This document shows, piece after piece, positions 11,801 to 23,900 of a DNA stretch of 64,000 nt. The notes beneath the pieces were generated by a model that did no database searches, had not been told where the DNA came from, and was given only the letters and a program-made list of their open reading frames with translations. Position numbers and translations under genes: made by a program. The stretch is from Turritopsis dohrnii (taxonomy: Eukaryota > Cnidaria > Hydrozoa > Anthoathecata > Oceaniidae): positions 186,001 to 250,000 of the forward strand of contig BQMF02000279.1 of assembly GCA_027922465.2 (NCBI GenBank), in the 5' to 3' direction. Positions within the stretch are counted from its first letter, which is position 1. Every line of letters begins with the position of its first letter.

Positions 11801-13000
11801 CCAGTAAGATCTTGTTTCTGAAATCAAGAGATAGAAGTTCACATGGAAAAAAAAAGTTATTGGTCTGCTGATCTCAATTTATTGTTACAGAAGGCTTGGT
11901 TTTCACTTTCAATAATCAATAAAAATTAGACATCAAAAGAGAACATTTACCCGTGTATTTTATATTTCTCATGTCCTTTCAGAGTAATGTTGACATTTTC
12001 AAAAAAATTGTGCCTTTCTCAACCAGTAATTTAATAGACTCCACATCTGGTAGCATTTCATCAGCTCTTCCATCTTGTTTTGTTGTGTTGGTTGTGTATT
12101 TCAAAGAGTTATTAGTGAGATTTTAGCCTGTGTTATCACTTTCATGTTTGTCAAGTGTTTTAAACATATTTAGAAAACTACTATTATTTCTTTCACTGGA
12201 ACTCATCTGGGTGTTTTGACAATATGTGTGTGTGACAGTATGTGTGACCACAGATTACACAAATTGGAGATTGGGAGGTCTAGTATATAACGTTTAGCAA
12301 CAAAATGAAAACAGAATTAATTGCACTTATGAACTCTGAGTTTTACAAGAAGTTTGTGGATATATATGTTAGGAGAATTAAATATATTCTTGCAGATAGC
12401 ATCAGTGCTGCAAATAATTTTTTTACACCAGCCAGTCATCGTGATCATTAAAAGTCAAAGTAATGTATATACATTGAATGTTACACATTGAATGTATTAG
12501 CTTTCTTTTATTTCATTTAAAAAAAACAACAAAAAACTGGAGAAGGTTTTATGGCAGACGAAAGGGGGACGTTTAAGTCATGAACCCTAAGCATGACAAC
12601 TGAGTTACAACTCAAATGCTGCATTTCACAGTTTTAACATTATTCATCTGCAAATGTTGCAATGTGTCGTGTAAATATTATGTTCACTTAAATCTTACAT
12701 GAGTTAATTTTTGTTTGTTAATTTTGTAATTCTTTCGTGGTTTGATAGGGTGATATTTTACCAGTACCTGTAATCATCTCTTTTATAAACAAATTGATAC
12801 TAAATTTGTTGTAAAATTTGTTGAAAAATCTTTGCGAAGGAGTGCATTTCTATAGAAATATATACACTATTTCAACGAAAATGCTCTTCATCGCAGTGGC
12901 TTTTTGACGATTTTGCTCACTGTTTTCTCTTGTTGCACATGTTTTATAAACATTAGTGTACTAGATTAATAAGAAAATGCAATAACTATTTAATTTAAAC
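8900..13000. other. Gene-poor AT-rich region
   Basis: About 4 kb with only short chance open frames on either strand and no recognisable protein family. It contains two small hairpins: GTTACCAAGAT / ATCTTGGTAAC around 10559-10584, and TGAGCGTAATACA at 11473-11485 with its exact complement at 11491-11503 (5-nt loop). Palindromic MITE copy B (12814-12922) lies at its right end. I see nothing else. Confidence 0.55.
12814..12922 (+). mobile_element. CTATAGAAA-type palindromic MITE, copy B
   Basis: Reads TTGTTGAAAAATC, GCGAAGGAGTGCATTTC, TATAGAAATATATACACTAT, TTCAACGAAAATGCTCTTCA, TCGCAGTGGC and ends TTTTGCTCACTG. This matches the family consensus in the plus orientation, in intergenic DNA. Confidence 0.8.
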
Positions 13001-13012
13001 TGATGTATACTA

Positions 13013-13275
13013 AAGCCTGGCTCAGACCTGGCGATTACGGCAATTACAACGACTAAAAAAAATTCAATTGTCCCAATTGCCAGGTGTGAACCCTCTCAAA
13101 TAGTTCATAAGTAATAAGTAATCAATCAATAATTTCTGATATTTCATCATGGTAATTGCCAGGTATTTACGATGAATTTGATGATTACAAAAGTGTTCAC
13201 ATTAGATGATGACGACGATTATGACAATTACACTGAATTTTAATCATCGTAATCGCCAGGTCTGAACCAGGCTTA
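13013..13275. mobile_element. MITE with CCTGG..CAGACCTGGCG ends
   Basis: The left end AAGCCTGGCTCAGACCTGGC (then GATTACG) is mirrored by CGTAATCGCCAGGTCTGAAC followed by CAGGCTT at the right end, with one mismatch. Two internal degenerate copies of the same CCAGGT motif are visible. No coding sequence. The minus-strand hypothetical ORF next to it reads into this element before its stop. Confidence 0.78.
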
Positions 13276-13498
13276 AAGGACACTCCACCAATGTTGAGTT
13301 TTTTATAAAGAATTTTTTTTGCATTTTTCTTTTACGTTTTGGCTTTTGTTCCTCATTTACAGTAACTGGCTTTTTAGCTACAGCTATGGCTTTTAAAACC
13401 CCTCCCAAACATGATGTAGTACTGCTTTGCTTCTTACGAATGGGTTCGATTTCAATGTCAATATTATCTGTTGATTTTCTTTTCAATGAATCCATGTT
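13244..13498 (-). CDS. Hypothetical basic protein, truncated by a MITE
   Basis: From the ATG at 13498 the minus strand is open for about 84 codons: MDSLKRKSTDNIDIEIEP, then IRKKQSSTTSCLGG, then a basic stretch KPKRKRKMQKKF resembling a nuclear localisation signal. The last residues before the stop (LVQTWRLR) come from the end of the adjacent MITE, so the natural C-terminus has been replaced or the ORF is a relic. I do not recognise the family. The plus strand just outside is also weakly coding (13510-13630), and both cannot easily be one transcript. Confidence 0.3.
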   Translation of the reverse strand, partial: NMDSLKRKSTDNIDIEIEPIRKKQSSTTSCLGGVLKAIAVAKKPVTVNEEQKPKRKRKMQKKFFIKNSTLVECPLSLVQTWRLR

Positions 13499-13509
13499 TT
13501 TTGAATAGG

Positions 13510-13630
13510 AAGACAAAAAAGATCAAAAGTAGAAATAGAATCTATTAAAGAAGCACTGGAGAAAGTCAAGTTCGTTGAGCAATTAATGGACCCGTGTATC
13601 ACCGGCTTAAGATCGTTGTTCGATTTTTAA
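13510..13630 (+). CDS. Possible terminal exon of an unrecognised gene
   Basis: After a good acceptor (TTTTTTGAATAG) the plus strand reads GRQKRSKVEIESIKEALEKV, then KFVEQLMDPCITGLRSLFDF and a stop at 13628-13630. Composition and the amphipathic helix look coding, but I find no upstream exon that joins it and no family match. It may be a pseudogene fragment. Confidence 0.25.
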
Positions 13631-14285
13631 TTTTTTTCCTCGCTGTCGATCATCATACTTCGTTTCAATAAAGTTAATTCTGACCGGTCAATTTGATCAA
13701 CCATTAGAAAAAATATGTGATCAAGTGCCTTATATTTCTACCTCTGACTGGCCATTTTTTGCAGCGTTATAGCATTATATTAGCGACATGGAAAACAATG
13801 TAAACCAAAGATGGAGCAAACATGATTCACCCTGTGTTAATGTGTTTAACAATGAATAAGTCTTCACATTGATGGCTGTTGCTAAAGCTCAGAAAAACAA
13901 AAGAAAATGAAGTACTAGCTTTTTACAGAAAGAAATTTGAAATCAATTTTTTTGATTTTGATTTTTAAAAAGCTGTTAAAAAAATATAACCAAGTTTAGC
14001 AAGTTTATAGTGTATTGTAAACAAACTGTATTGCGGACATTGTTGCACATATTAATGAAGTTCACCAGCTTTCAGGATTTGTTGACATGAGGCCAGTTTA
14101 TTTCATAGTTGATGAAGGCTCATCATTTACAGATCTCTGATGACAGTGATGACTTATTTTCCTAACTTTTTATACAGTGTAATGTAGAAATAGGTTATTG
14201 TATATTATTTTAATCTTTTATACACGAAAAACTGTTCCTGGTGATTGTGGAATTTCTGCAACTATCTAGAGTTAAATACTTCATT

Positions 14286-14524
14286 AAGCTTGGTTTCCAA
14301 TAAAATTATTTTTATGCTGCAACTGTTTTGCTGTGCAACATATAGTGTAGGAAATTGTTGCAGAGAAAGATTTTTTCTTATCCCTGCAACAGGTGTTGTA
14401 CAACATATCTTTTGTTGCACAACATTCAGCCTGATGTGCAACAGTTGTTTTCACCATACACAAAAATTCTGAAAAACGGTTGCACAATTGTACAACAAAA
14501 GTAATTTTATTGGAAACCAAGCTT
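14286..14524. mobile_element. 239-bp MITE with AAGCTTGGTTTCCAATAAAA ends
   Basis: AAGCTTGGTTTCCAATAAAA at the left is an exact inverted copy of TTTTATTGGAAACCAAGCTT at the right (14505-14524), and the match extends to ATTA/TAAT inside. The interior contains several GTTGCA / TGCAAC and TTGTACAAC motifs that form smaller hairpins. TA flanks both ends. It has no protein; the open frames over it are chance products of its TGTTGCAC repeats. Confidence 0.85.
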
Positions 14525-14917
14525 TAGAATAGATATAAAATTTACGGTCTAAAATTGAATATCAAAGTTCCATAATGATATTTTAATGTTATGCTTAGGC
14601 TTTCAGCTAATCTTCATGTTTGATGAACAAGATCGAGGGCAAGTTCTTAGAAAACACTGCGATAGTTATTCATTTTTAACATCTCATCTTTTACCAACAA
14701 TTGAAATTTTATTATCATGTTTTATACTACATCCTTTTGAATTATTTATTTGTTCGTATATTCACTTCTTATTTCAATCACTTTAACTCATTCATGATTT
14801 ATGTCGTGAAAAAAATAGAATTGTTGTCAAGGAGCAATATTGTTTTGATTAATCAAGACAAGCTTAGCCACAATCAAAACATTATCTTATCTAAGTGCAT
14901 GGTTTTAAGGTTCTAAT

Positions 14918-17900
14918 ATGACTGATGGAAAATTCGGAATAATTGTTGAAGATGATGATACAAACACTGTTTTTCAGTTTGAAAAGAAGTTAAACAGGAT
15001 GAAAGGATCTTTAAGAAGTGTTCATGATGGCCGTATATATCTTCTACGAAGCAAGAAAACATTTATGGGAAGAGAAAATTGTGATATCAATATTTTGGTA
15101 TGTTGAATTATGTGAACAACTCTCATAAAAATATAATTGTTTTTTTAAAATGTCTTCTGTATGCATGTGCTCATACTTTTGGTTTGGTCAAATATACTCT
15201 GTGTTTACAGGGTGTTCAAGTAGAAAATAAACATGCAGTCATTGAATACGATGATAAGAAGAATTGTTTCACTATCAAAGATTTGAGTTCGTCCCACGGT
15301 ACATATGTCAATGATGTTCGCCTCCCAAAAACTGGTATCGTATTGGCTCATGGAGATATCATAAGAGTTGGCCATGGTGTGCATATTTTATTTGATTTTA
15401 TCATTTTTAATATCGATTCTGTCAAACTTTTTTAAAGCTACAAAAATCTTCTCATTTCAGGTGGACCCAGATTTGATGTACTTCTTAATATACAAAACAA
15501 TCCACCAGTTGTTATGCAACAGGCATGGGATTCTGGTTTAAGTTATGTTGCAAACCAGAACCTTCCATATATTCCTTTACAAACATCAACAGCCAATGAA
15601 ACATTTCAATCAAACTATCCATTTAGTCGTCTGAGTGGATATCATGGACAACACAAAATAGATTTGAATTCAAACCAAATGGTAAACGAAACTTTAGGAT
15701 GAAAATTCTGATGCGAAATTCGATATTGCTAATTGTTTCTTGTTTTTACTAGAACATCATTCCTCATCCACCTGCTCGCTCACGTCCTGTCAGTGCAAAC
15801 CCAGTAAATGGTATATTCTTACCATCAAATTCACAAGCACTGAATAACAGTTTCATCAAAGATTTTTCTAATCTTCAAAGTTCTGGTAAGGTTTCAGACT
15901 TTAAAAGAAATGCTTGATAATCGAAATGAAAGTTTTTTTAAATTGTGATTTGAAAGTAAGGTTCCTTTGTTACTTATGCAAATGATGTAACTCTTCTGTA
16001 CAATTATTGTAGATATTGTAAACACATTCGTAAACACTTCCTTTTTGATACTTTTCATAAATTTCATCAGTTTGTACAGCTGCCATTTTTGTTATGATGA
16101 TATTTTTGTATTTCTATCTTCAGCATTGAAAACCTCGGACCAAGTTATGGATTTGGTAAGTCTAACTATGCGAATGAAACACTTTTTTTCTTCGTTTTTT
16201 TCTTTGATTTGTTGTACGAAAGAAAAGTTAATATGACACTAATCATTATTTTGTTGAGACTTATTCTAAGCTATGTTTCCTTTCTAAATTTGTGAAATAT
16301 CTAAATATCTCAAATCTGTGAGATATAAGAAATAAACCTTGTGCAAGTCAAAATGATTCAGTTAAATCCAACACCAATGTGAAGATTTTTTCTTACAACT
16401 AATTTTACTGAGACTGATCAGAGCAATAACAGCCTCAGGTGCTGATGCGGGCTTCCTTTGGAAAAGATAGGAGCAGAAGATAGATTTTGTGGGATTGTTA
16501 AAGGATAACTAATGAATGATACTTGTAGATAAATTTTGAGAAGTTTCAGGCTTTCTTTGACTTCTTGGAAAACAGTGTATTATAAATTCTACGACTGAAT
16601 GAACCATCTTGTATAAACATTTTGATAATAATAAAAATAATAATAATATAATTTGATATGCAAAAAAAGAGCTCAAATGGTCATTGCATGATTTATGATA
16701 AAGAGGCATCCTGTTCATTAATTTTTAAACCTGACATTTATACAATCAGCATTTTATCATTTTGTGAATGATATAAGTGAGACAAACAACAACAATATGA
16801 TATATGAACTTACTACAAATAAATTGTTCCAAGCTGAGTTGTTTAAAGAAATATATATTTCTACTGTTTATGTCAGCCTGCAGTGAAGTCATGGACATAG
16901 GGTATAAAGAATTTCTGAAGTTAACATCTGCCAAACGTTTATGTTTTCAAAGTATGAAACAAAACAACAAAACTGAACTAGTTTTTAAAACTATTATTAC
17001 CATTACAGAATGCACAAATACTAGAACCTGAAGGTTGAAAGAAATTGTCGCTATGTGACGATGTCAATGAACAGGAATGTTTTTGTTGTGTCTGCTGGTG
17101 TTTTCATGTATTTTCATATAAATACCTTGCACAGAAATTTATTACAAGCCATGCTGTCTTTTGTAAATGCTCATGAAACTACTGATTTTAAAGGGGCCAC
17201 AAGTTAAAATAATGCAGAATTGCTTGTGAATAAGTAAATGTGTTTGATTAAAAAAAATCATCCACAAAGATTTTTTTTGGTTACTTCTCGCTTAATTATA
17301 ATCTTTGCCAATGATCCATTGCTGTTGAGAACATCATTCAAGATTATGTATGGTCTATCAACTTTTAGGAATCCCGATTGCTAAAGATGGGAGATGAAGT
17401 TGCTCGGCTTGCGACCTATGAAACTGAATGTTTCCAGAAAGATAGTATTATTGCTACTTTGCAAAATGATCTACAGCAATTACACAAACAGCTGGCTGAT
17501 CGTAATTTGTATGTATCTTAGTCCATTCCAATTTGAATATTGATTTCTTTGTTGTGTTGAATTGCTTAACTGAAACTTGAAAACTGTCAATGTTTACACT
17601 TGTAGCACTTTGCTGGAAGAAAATAGAAATCGTTTATCATCCCTGCAGAATCAGATATCTTATAAAGATGACGAAATAAAAAGGTTGCAAGATATAATCA
17701 GGCAAACTGTACGTTATTTACAATTCTGCATTATAAGTTATTATAATTTATTATAACAGCAGATAGAAATTAGTTGTAAGTAAAAGCTGGAAATGATTGT
17801 TCGTTCAAATTTGCTTTTTTAGAAAAATCAAAAAATAGATGACGTAAATAGATCAACGGATAAGATAGCAGAATTGAAAACCATGTTGGCTAGATATGAA

Positions 17901-20900
17901 CAAAATGTTTCGATAATGGAAACTGAAATAAAGAAGGCAAATCAAGAGAAGTCACAGTTGTCCACTCTCGTCAATTCATTGCAAAAAGAGATATCTACCA
18001 AGGATATACTGATCAGAAAGTCAAAAACCGAAACTGAAAAATGGAGGTTGGAAATCAGGAATAAAGATGCTGAAATTTCATCATTAGCTGCTAAAGTAAG
18101 CATTCATATTTTATTCAAACACATTGATAAGCACCATATTTCGTCTCAATCAATCTTGCATTTTGTTGCAGATTGGTTCACATACAGCATTGAAGCATGC
18201 AGAAAAGGATCTCAAAAACAGAGAAGAGGAAATTGGAAACCTGAGATATGTATGTTTTAGCATGTTACTCAACTATTGATGATTTTATGAATGCAGCATT
18301 TAGTTTTGATTGTTTCATTTGTATTCAGAGGTTACGAGTTGCTGAAGAAAAATTGAATAAAAAAAGTGTGGCTTTCCAAGAATTGCGAGATACATTTTCC
18401 GAATCTACGTATTCAGTTTCTGAAACAGAGAAGGTACATACAACCATCTTTTTTTCCATGCTACCCTTCGAAATTTTTATATGTCTACTATTTTTTTGTT
18501 GTTGTTGGTTGAGGCTAAAGAAACGAATAACAAAATTAATTATAATTATAATTTCAGGACAACAAAACCTTGAGACAAGAGTTGAGTCATACAAAAAGTC
18601 GATGTAGCCAAGTAGAACACGATTTTCAATCCCTACAAATTGATTTTCAGAATCTGCAAAGAAAGGTTACAATCATAACGTCATTTAACTACTAAAAGTA
18701 TCATCTAATACACATTTTCCGGTCACGAAAGTCAAAGTGTGATTGATTGTTTGTTATAGTATGAAAAGTTCCACAAGAGTGTTGCAGAGTTTTGGGGAAA
18801 GGAAGGTCGCAAAATCTCCTCGGTTTTGGATGATGACGATGTTTTAAGTTATATTCATGAATTGAAAGATGAACGTGATAACGCACACAATCGATTGGAA
18901 GATGTATTGATGGAAAAGGTCAGTTTCTATTTGCTTGCTTGTGAAGTTGAATTCTCGATTTACATTTTTCCGCCATCAGAAAAATATACTTCCAATCATT
19001 TGTGCAAGACCCCTAAGGGATTCATTTGGTCGAGTGAGCAATTTCATTGGTGCTTTCAGTGATGCAGAGTGTACAGTTGTCCTGCTGTGATGCTCTTGCA
19101 TTCTGTTGTAGATTGAACTGGAAAAGCAAGTTAATGAAACAGCATTTCAAGATACTCGCAATTTGTTATTTGAAATGGATAGCAGATTACATCGGAATGG
19201 TCGTTCTTGTCAACAAATAGACAGGGAGTTGAAATATCTCAGTAATTTCGAAATTCCTGATCAACTAGGCTGGATAAAGGTTTGAATGCTTTATTGCCAT
19301 GGAAACCATTTGTTTATTTGTTTATGTTTACTCAGCACAGTCTCTTTTATTCTGATTGAACTGTGAGGGCACTGGAGAGCATTGAAAGCCCTCATTTTTG
19401 CAAAGGAAAGTGCAGTTTTGCTTCAGTCACTCAAATAGACTGCTCTTTTTACAATACTGCTAATTCTACAGACTCACTGTTGTCGACAAACCATGTTTTT
19501 CTTTTCTTACAGGAGTTTGTGTTATCTATTCTGTCGCAAGAGTATGAGTGGGAACAACATATCGAAGATGCTTTGGTCTCAATGATGGAAGAATCCGAAA
19601 AAGATTACCTGGATCCGGCCTTGTTGATAAAACGCCTCCAAGAAAAACTGAAAATAAATTTGGAAAAGATACAGGATTTAGAATTAAGGTGGTTTCTTCA
19701 TCTCATTCTTCTTTCCTGTTGTCTTTTTTCAAAGTGGATGACACTTTCTACTAAACTGAAGATTTTCATGTGAATTAACAGCTAAAATAATTTTGTTCTC
19801 CTTAGATATGATTTTCCATCAAATCTTTACAGTTCTTCTGACGGAAGGTTAATAAATTACTAAAATGTTTTAGTTGTCATAACCTTGATAATCATTTTAA
19901 ATTTTGTTCCAATTGTAATAATAGAACCGTAAATTTAAGCTTACTATGAATGATGATAGAAGTGTAGAACTATATTAAAGGATGTGCAAATTGAATTTCA
20001 TAATAGAAGTCTTTTAATATCCAATAAACCGTTCGTAGTCATGTCCTTTAATCAAACGTTCATTCTAACCGCAGTCATCTTATAGTCTGGCTCATCGCTG
20101 CTTTAATGGATATTGTTTCGTTCTTAGAATTACAGACAGCGAACACAGGCACACCAAACTTTATAAAGAACTCAAAGATGAGTTGAAAGAAAAATACAAG
20201 AAGAAAACGGAAAAAGCTTTGAGGGAGTTGAAGGAAGGACATGAGCTTGAACTTCAAAACCTTCTAGAAGATGAACAAGCAAAAATGACAGCTGCCTTGG
20301 ACGTCCAGAAACAAATGTATGAGAAAGATATGGGGAGCGTGGCCGTGTTGTCGCAGGTAAAGCGTTGGATGCCATGGCAACTCCTTGAAATCTTAAGGAC
20401 AACTTTTGATCGTGGCAACGATAAAATTGAAATTTTTGGAATGTCCATTCAGTTACAGCCAGTAGATAGCGATTATATGCCATTGTTGTCTTCTTGATCG
20501 TTGGTTTTTGACACCACGAAGAATTGATCGCTTTTGCTGTTATTTTTAAGTTCTTCATTTCTATGTGTTGATTTAGAAAATCGAGTCCCTTAAAATCGAC
20601 CATCAAAAAGCCCACAACGAGTTCAAAAAATTACAGAAGGAATTGGACGGCAGTCGGCAAATTGAGGTATGACGGAAATAATAGTGACGGAAGTATTGAC
20701 GGTACTTTGATGTTATTACCTACCTTCCGTCGTTTAGATGGCGTTAAAACAAAAGATTAAAGAACAAGATCTGGCGTACGAAATCAAGGAAGAAATTCTG
20801 GAGAAAAAATTGCGAGAAAAAGATGAGGAACAGCTCAGAGATTATCAGGTAAGCTTCGTGTTCAAGTAAATGCGATGAATTGTAGTTACATAACATCGAG

Positions 20901-23900
20901 GTGGAAGTGTTTGTAACTTATGTAAAGGTTATTGTAATAATGTTCTATAGAGGTTTTTGGTTCAAACCGTCACCCCATGTTTCCATGGGAAAATCTCAGT
21001 TCTGCATAATAATTTAGAATATAATTCAGTATCTCACCATCAATGTTTGAAGCGTTTTCGATTTTCAGTTTTCGAATTTTTGATTTTTAAATTTTAACAC
21101 TCACTGGTTTTAATATGTCTACTGAACTTGTTAGTTCTGTTGGTTTTTCTAAGGATCAACTGCGCAACTCGTCTCGTGCCATCAGCTCACTGGAAAAGAC
21201 TATCATTGATCTGAATAACGAAAAGAACAAGCTGGAGGACGAGCTGATAGATTCTCGTCAAGCTTTGAAAGGTGGGTAAGGGAAATCCCAAGCGGTGTTC
21301 TTTCGTTGAAGACTCCTTGTAAAAAAACATTTATTCTGTTTCACAGATGAAAAACTCGAAAGGAAAAAATTAAAGAAAGAAGAATCTAAAAGCAACCAGA
21401 AACTGAAATCAGAAATGGAGAAGCTAGATGTGCTCATCAATTCGTTAAGGTGAGCCGATCGTTTGCGATTTGTTGAAAAAATAACTGCGAAGGAGTGCAT
21501 TTCTATAGAAATATACATACTATTTTAATAGAAATGCTCTTCATCGCTGTGACTTTATGCAGATTTTTGCTCACTTGGGTTTTGATGTTACAGTGATGAA
21601 GATGTTTCTCGTTTGAATATAGAGAGCAGGTGAAGAGAACAGAAGATGAACGTGATGAAGAAAAGAAGATTGCTCAATCACTTCGGCATGATGTGAATGG
21701 ACTTACTACTAAATTAACTGACTTGAAAGGTCGGTATTGTTTTGAGATCCCCGACATCTCTCACGTCAGTTCTAGTGTCGCTTCTGTCTATGCCGTAAAC
21801 TCCAGAGTGAGTGGCGTTGCTTTTCCTGTCATTATTAGCAGTCGTCATGAAAAGTCTCATCTGTGTCTACGTATTATTTTCAAGGCGAATTAAATGACAA
21901 AGAGAAGGAAAAAGTGGAGAGTTTGCAAGTAAAGATCAGGAGTCAAGAGAAAGAGATTGGTGAGCAGAGGAAGCAGTTGCTGCAGCTAAGTAATCTTGTT
22001 GAGGAACAGAAAAATAAGCTCATCGAGCAAGATGAAAAGTTAACAGTTCAAAATAACACGTTAGCTTATCAGGCGGATGGGCTGAGGGAAATTCTTAACG
22101 AAGAAAAATTAATGGAAAAAAAGAAAGTTAAGGTATGTGTGATGGTTGGCGATCGTCAAAGAGTCACTGCGATGAAGAGCATTCTTATTGAAATAATGTG
22201 TATATTTCTATAGAAACGCACTCCTTCGCAGTGTTTTTTCAACAAATTAGCCTGCTGGGTTGTGATTTCTTCTCAACTCTTTCATTTCAGTTTGACCAAG
22301 TGTTACCGCCGACACAATTGATCTGTATTGGTGAAGAATGTCTCCATAAAAGACACGAAGCTGTGATAGCAAAGCAAAGAGCCGCTTTAAGCGATTTAAG
22401 AGCATCTATTGAGACGATGGAACGTGCTCCCATACCAAGTATGTTGTTAAGATTGACCGTCCTAATCCTTAAAATGAAATCCTTACTATCCAATCAATTT
22501 TCGTTAAGCAACTACATTTCACTAAAATTCATTCACTCAATTGACGATCCATTCATTCTTTAGAACGAGTAAAAGAAACGTCTCTGAAAAGTACCCGTTT
22601 GTTAACCGATTAAAATAAACTGGAAACGGTTGTAATATTTCGTGTGACGCTAATATTACGAATAATTATAATTGTAACGTAATAAATTATGCAGTAAAAA
22701 AATTAATTTCCAATCGCTGTAATAATTAGTTGGAATTCTTAAAAACGTGTAACCGAAATTCCACGCTTCTCCTAATTAATAAATCAATAAATGTGATAAA
22801 TAAACATTTCTACTCAAGTGTTTCTGTGTTCCCATGCTGTCTGGGAGTTTATCGCGAATTTATGAAGACCACGGTCGCTTCTGAATATAAACGCATGTGG
22901 CTCTCGTTATTATATCAAAACTTCCCACAATGCATCTCTTGTTACGGAACCTCGTGCCTGTTCCTCAACTAATAGTACGGTAACGAGGATGACGACGTGA
23001 GACTGATCCACGAATTTTCCGTCTTAAAACCACTGCGGCGATGTGCATTTCCATTGAAATGGTGTGTATATTGGTGTGTGTGTTTCCATAGAAACATACT
23101 CCTCCGCAGCGACTTTTCAATAAAATTTGTCCAGTGTGTAGAACATAATCTATCAGAAAGGATAGAAAAGTTAACGATTTGATAACGAAACATTTTATCG
23201 ATTAATTCATGGACGTATAAAAAGAGAAGGACTTACAACTTTTATAAATCTATTCAAACAACCTCGTCTCGGTTTATTGAAATTTTGACAAAAGCAGTTT
23301 TGAAACTCCCTCAAGTGCTGTTAAAAATACATGTCTTCATTGGCTTCCATGATCGTAACAACCAACCAGAAATGAATTTAAAGATTTTATGATTATTTTG
23401 AAGCCAGGTTTTAAACTCTGATTCCTCATGACTTCTTACAATCTCCAACATGAAATTTTCAGAATTGAATGAAAAAGCACTCTTCCTTTTGTATATTCTC
23501 AGGCATCACCCAGGCGTCTTTCAAAGTACCAAATCTTTGGATATAAGTATATACACAAAATGTTTCCTAACTCCGAGAAATTTATCTTAATTCCAATCCA
23601 ACATTTTAAAAAAGGTTGAGTAGAAGTTTTGTGATACTAAAGAATATTGCAGATGTATCGCCAAATCGTATTTTCTCTCAATTTTTTTGGTTTTCCACAT
23701 CTCATTAAACATAAAGCGTCGTATAAATCCACCCATGTGAACCAAAATCCAGTGAAATGCGAGGCGAGGATTACATCAAAGGAATGCCGACAGAATAGAT
23801 TTTAATAATAGAAATGAAAGGCTTAAGTATTAGTTCTGAGTCCTTCTCTTTTTATACGTCCATGATTAATTTACATACGAGGAAGCATTATCGGGGTATA

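Noticed and set aside
14245..14520. Overlapping plus and minus ORFs rich in Cys and Thr
   Set aside because: They coincide with a MITE whose TGTTGCAC repeats stay open by composition.
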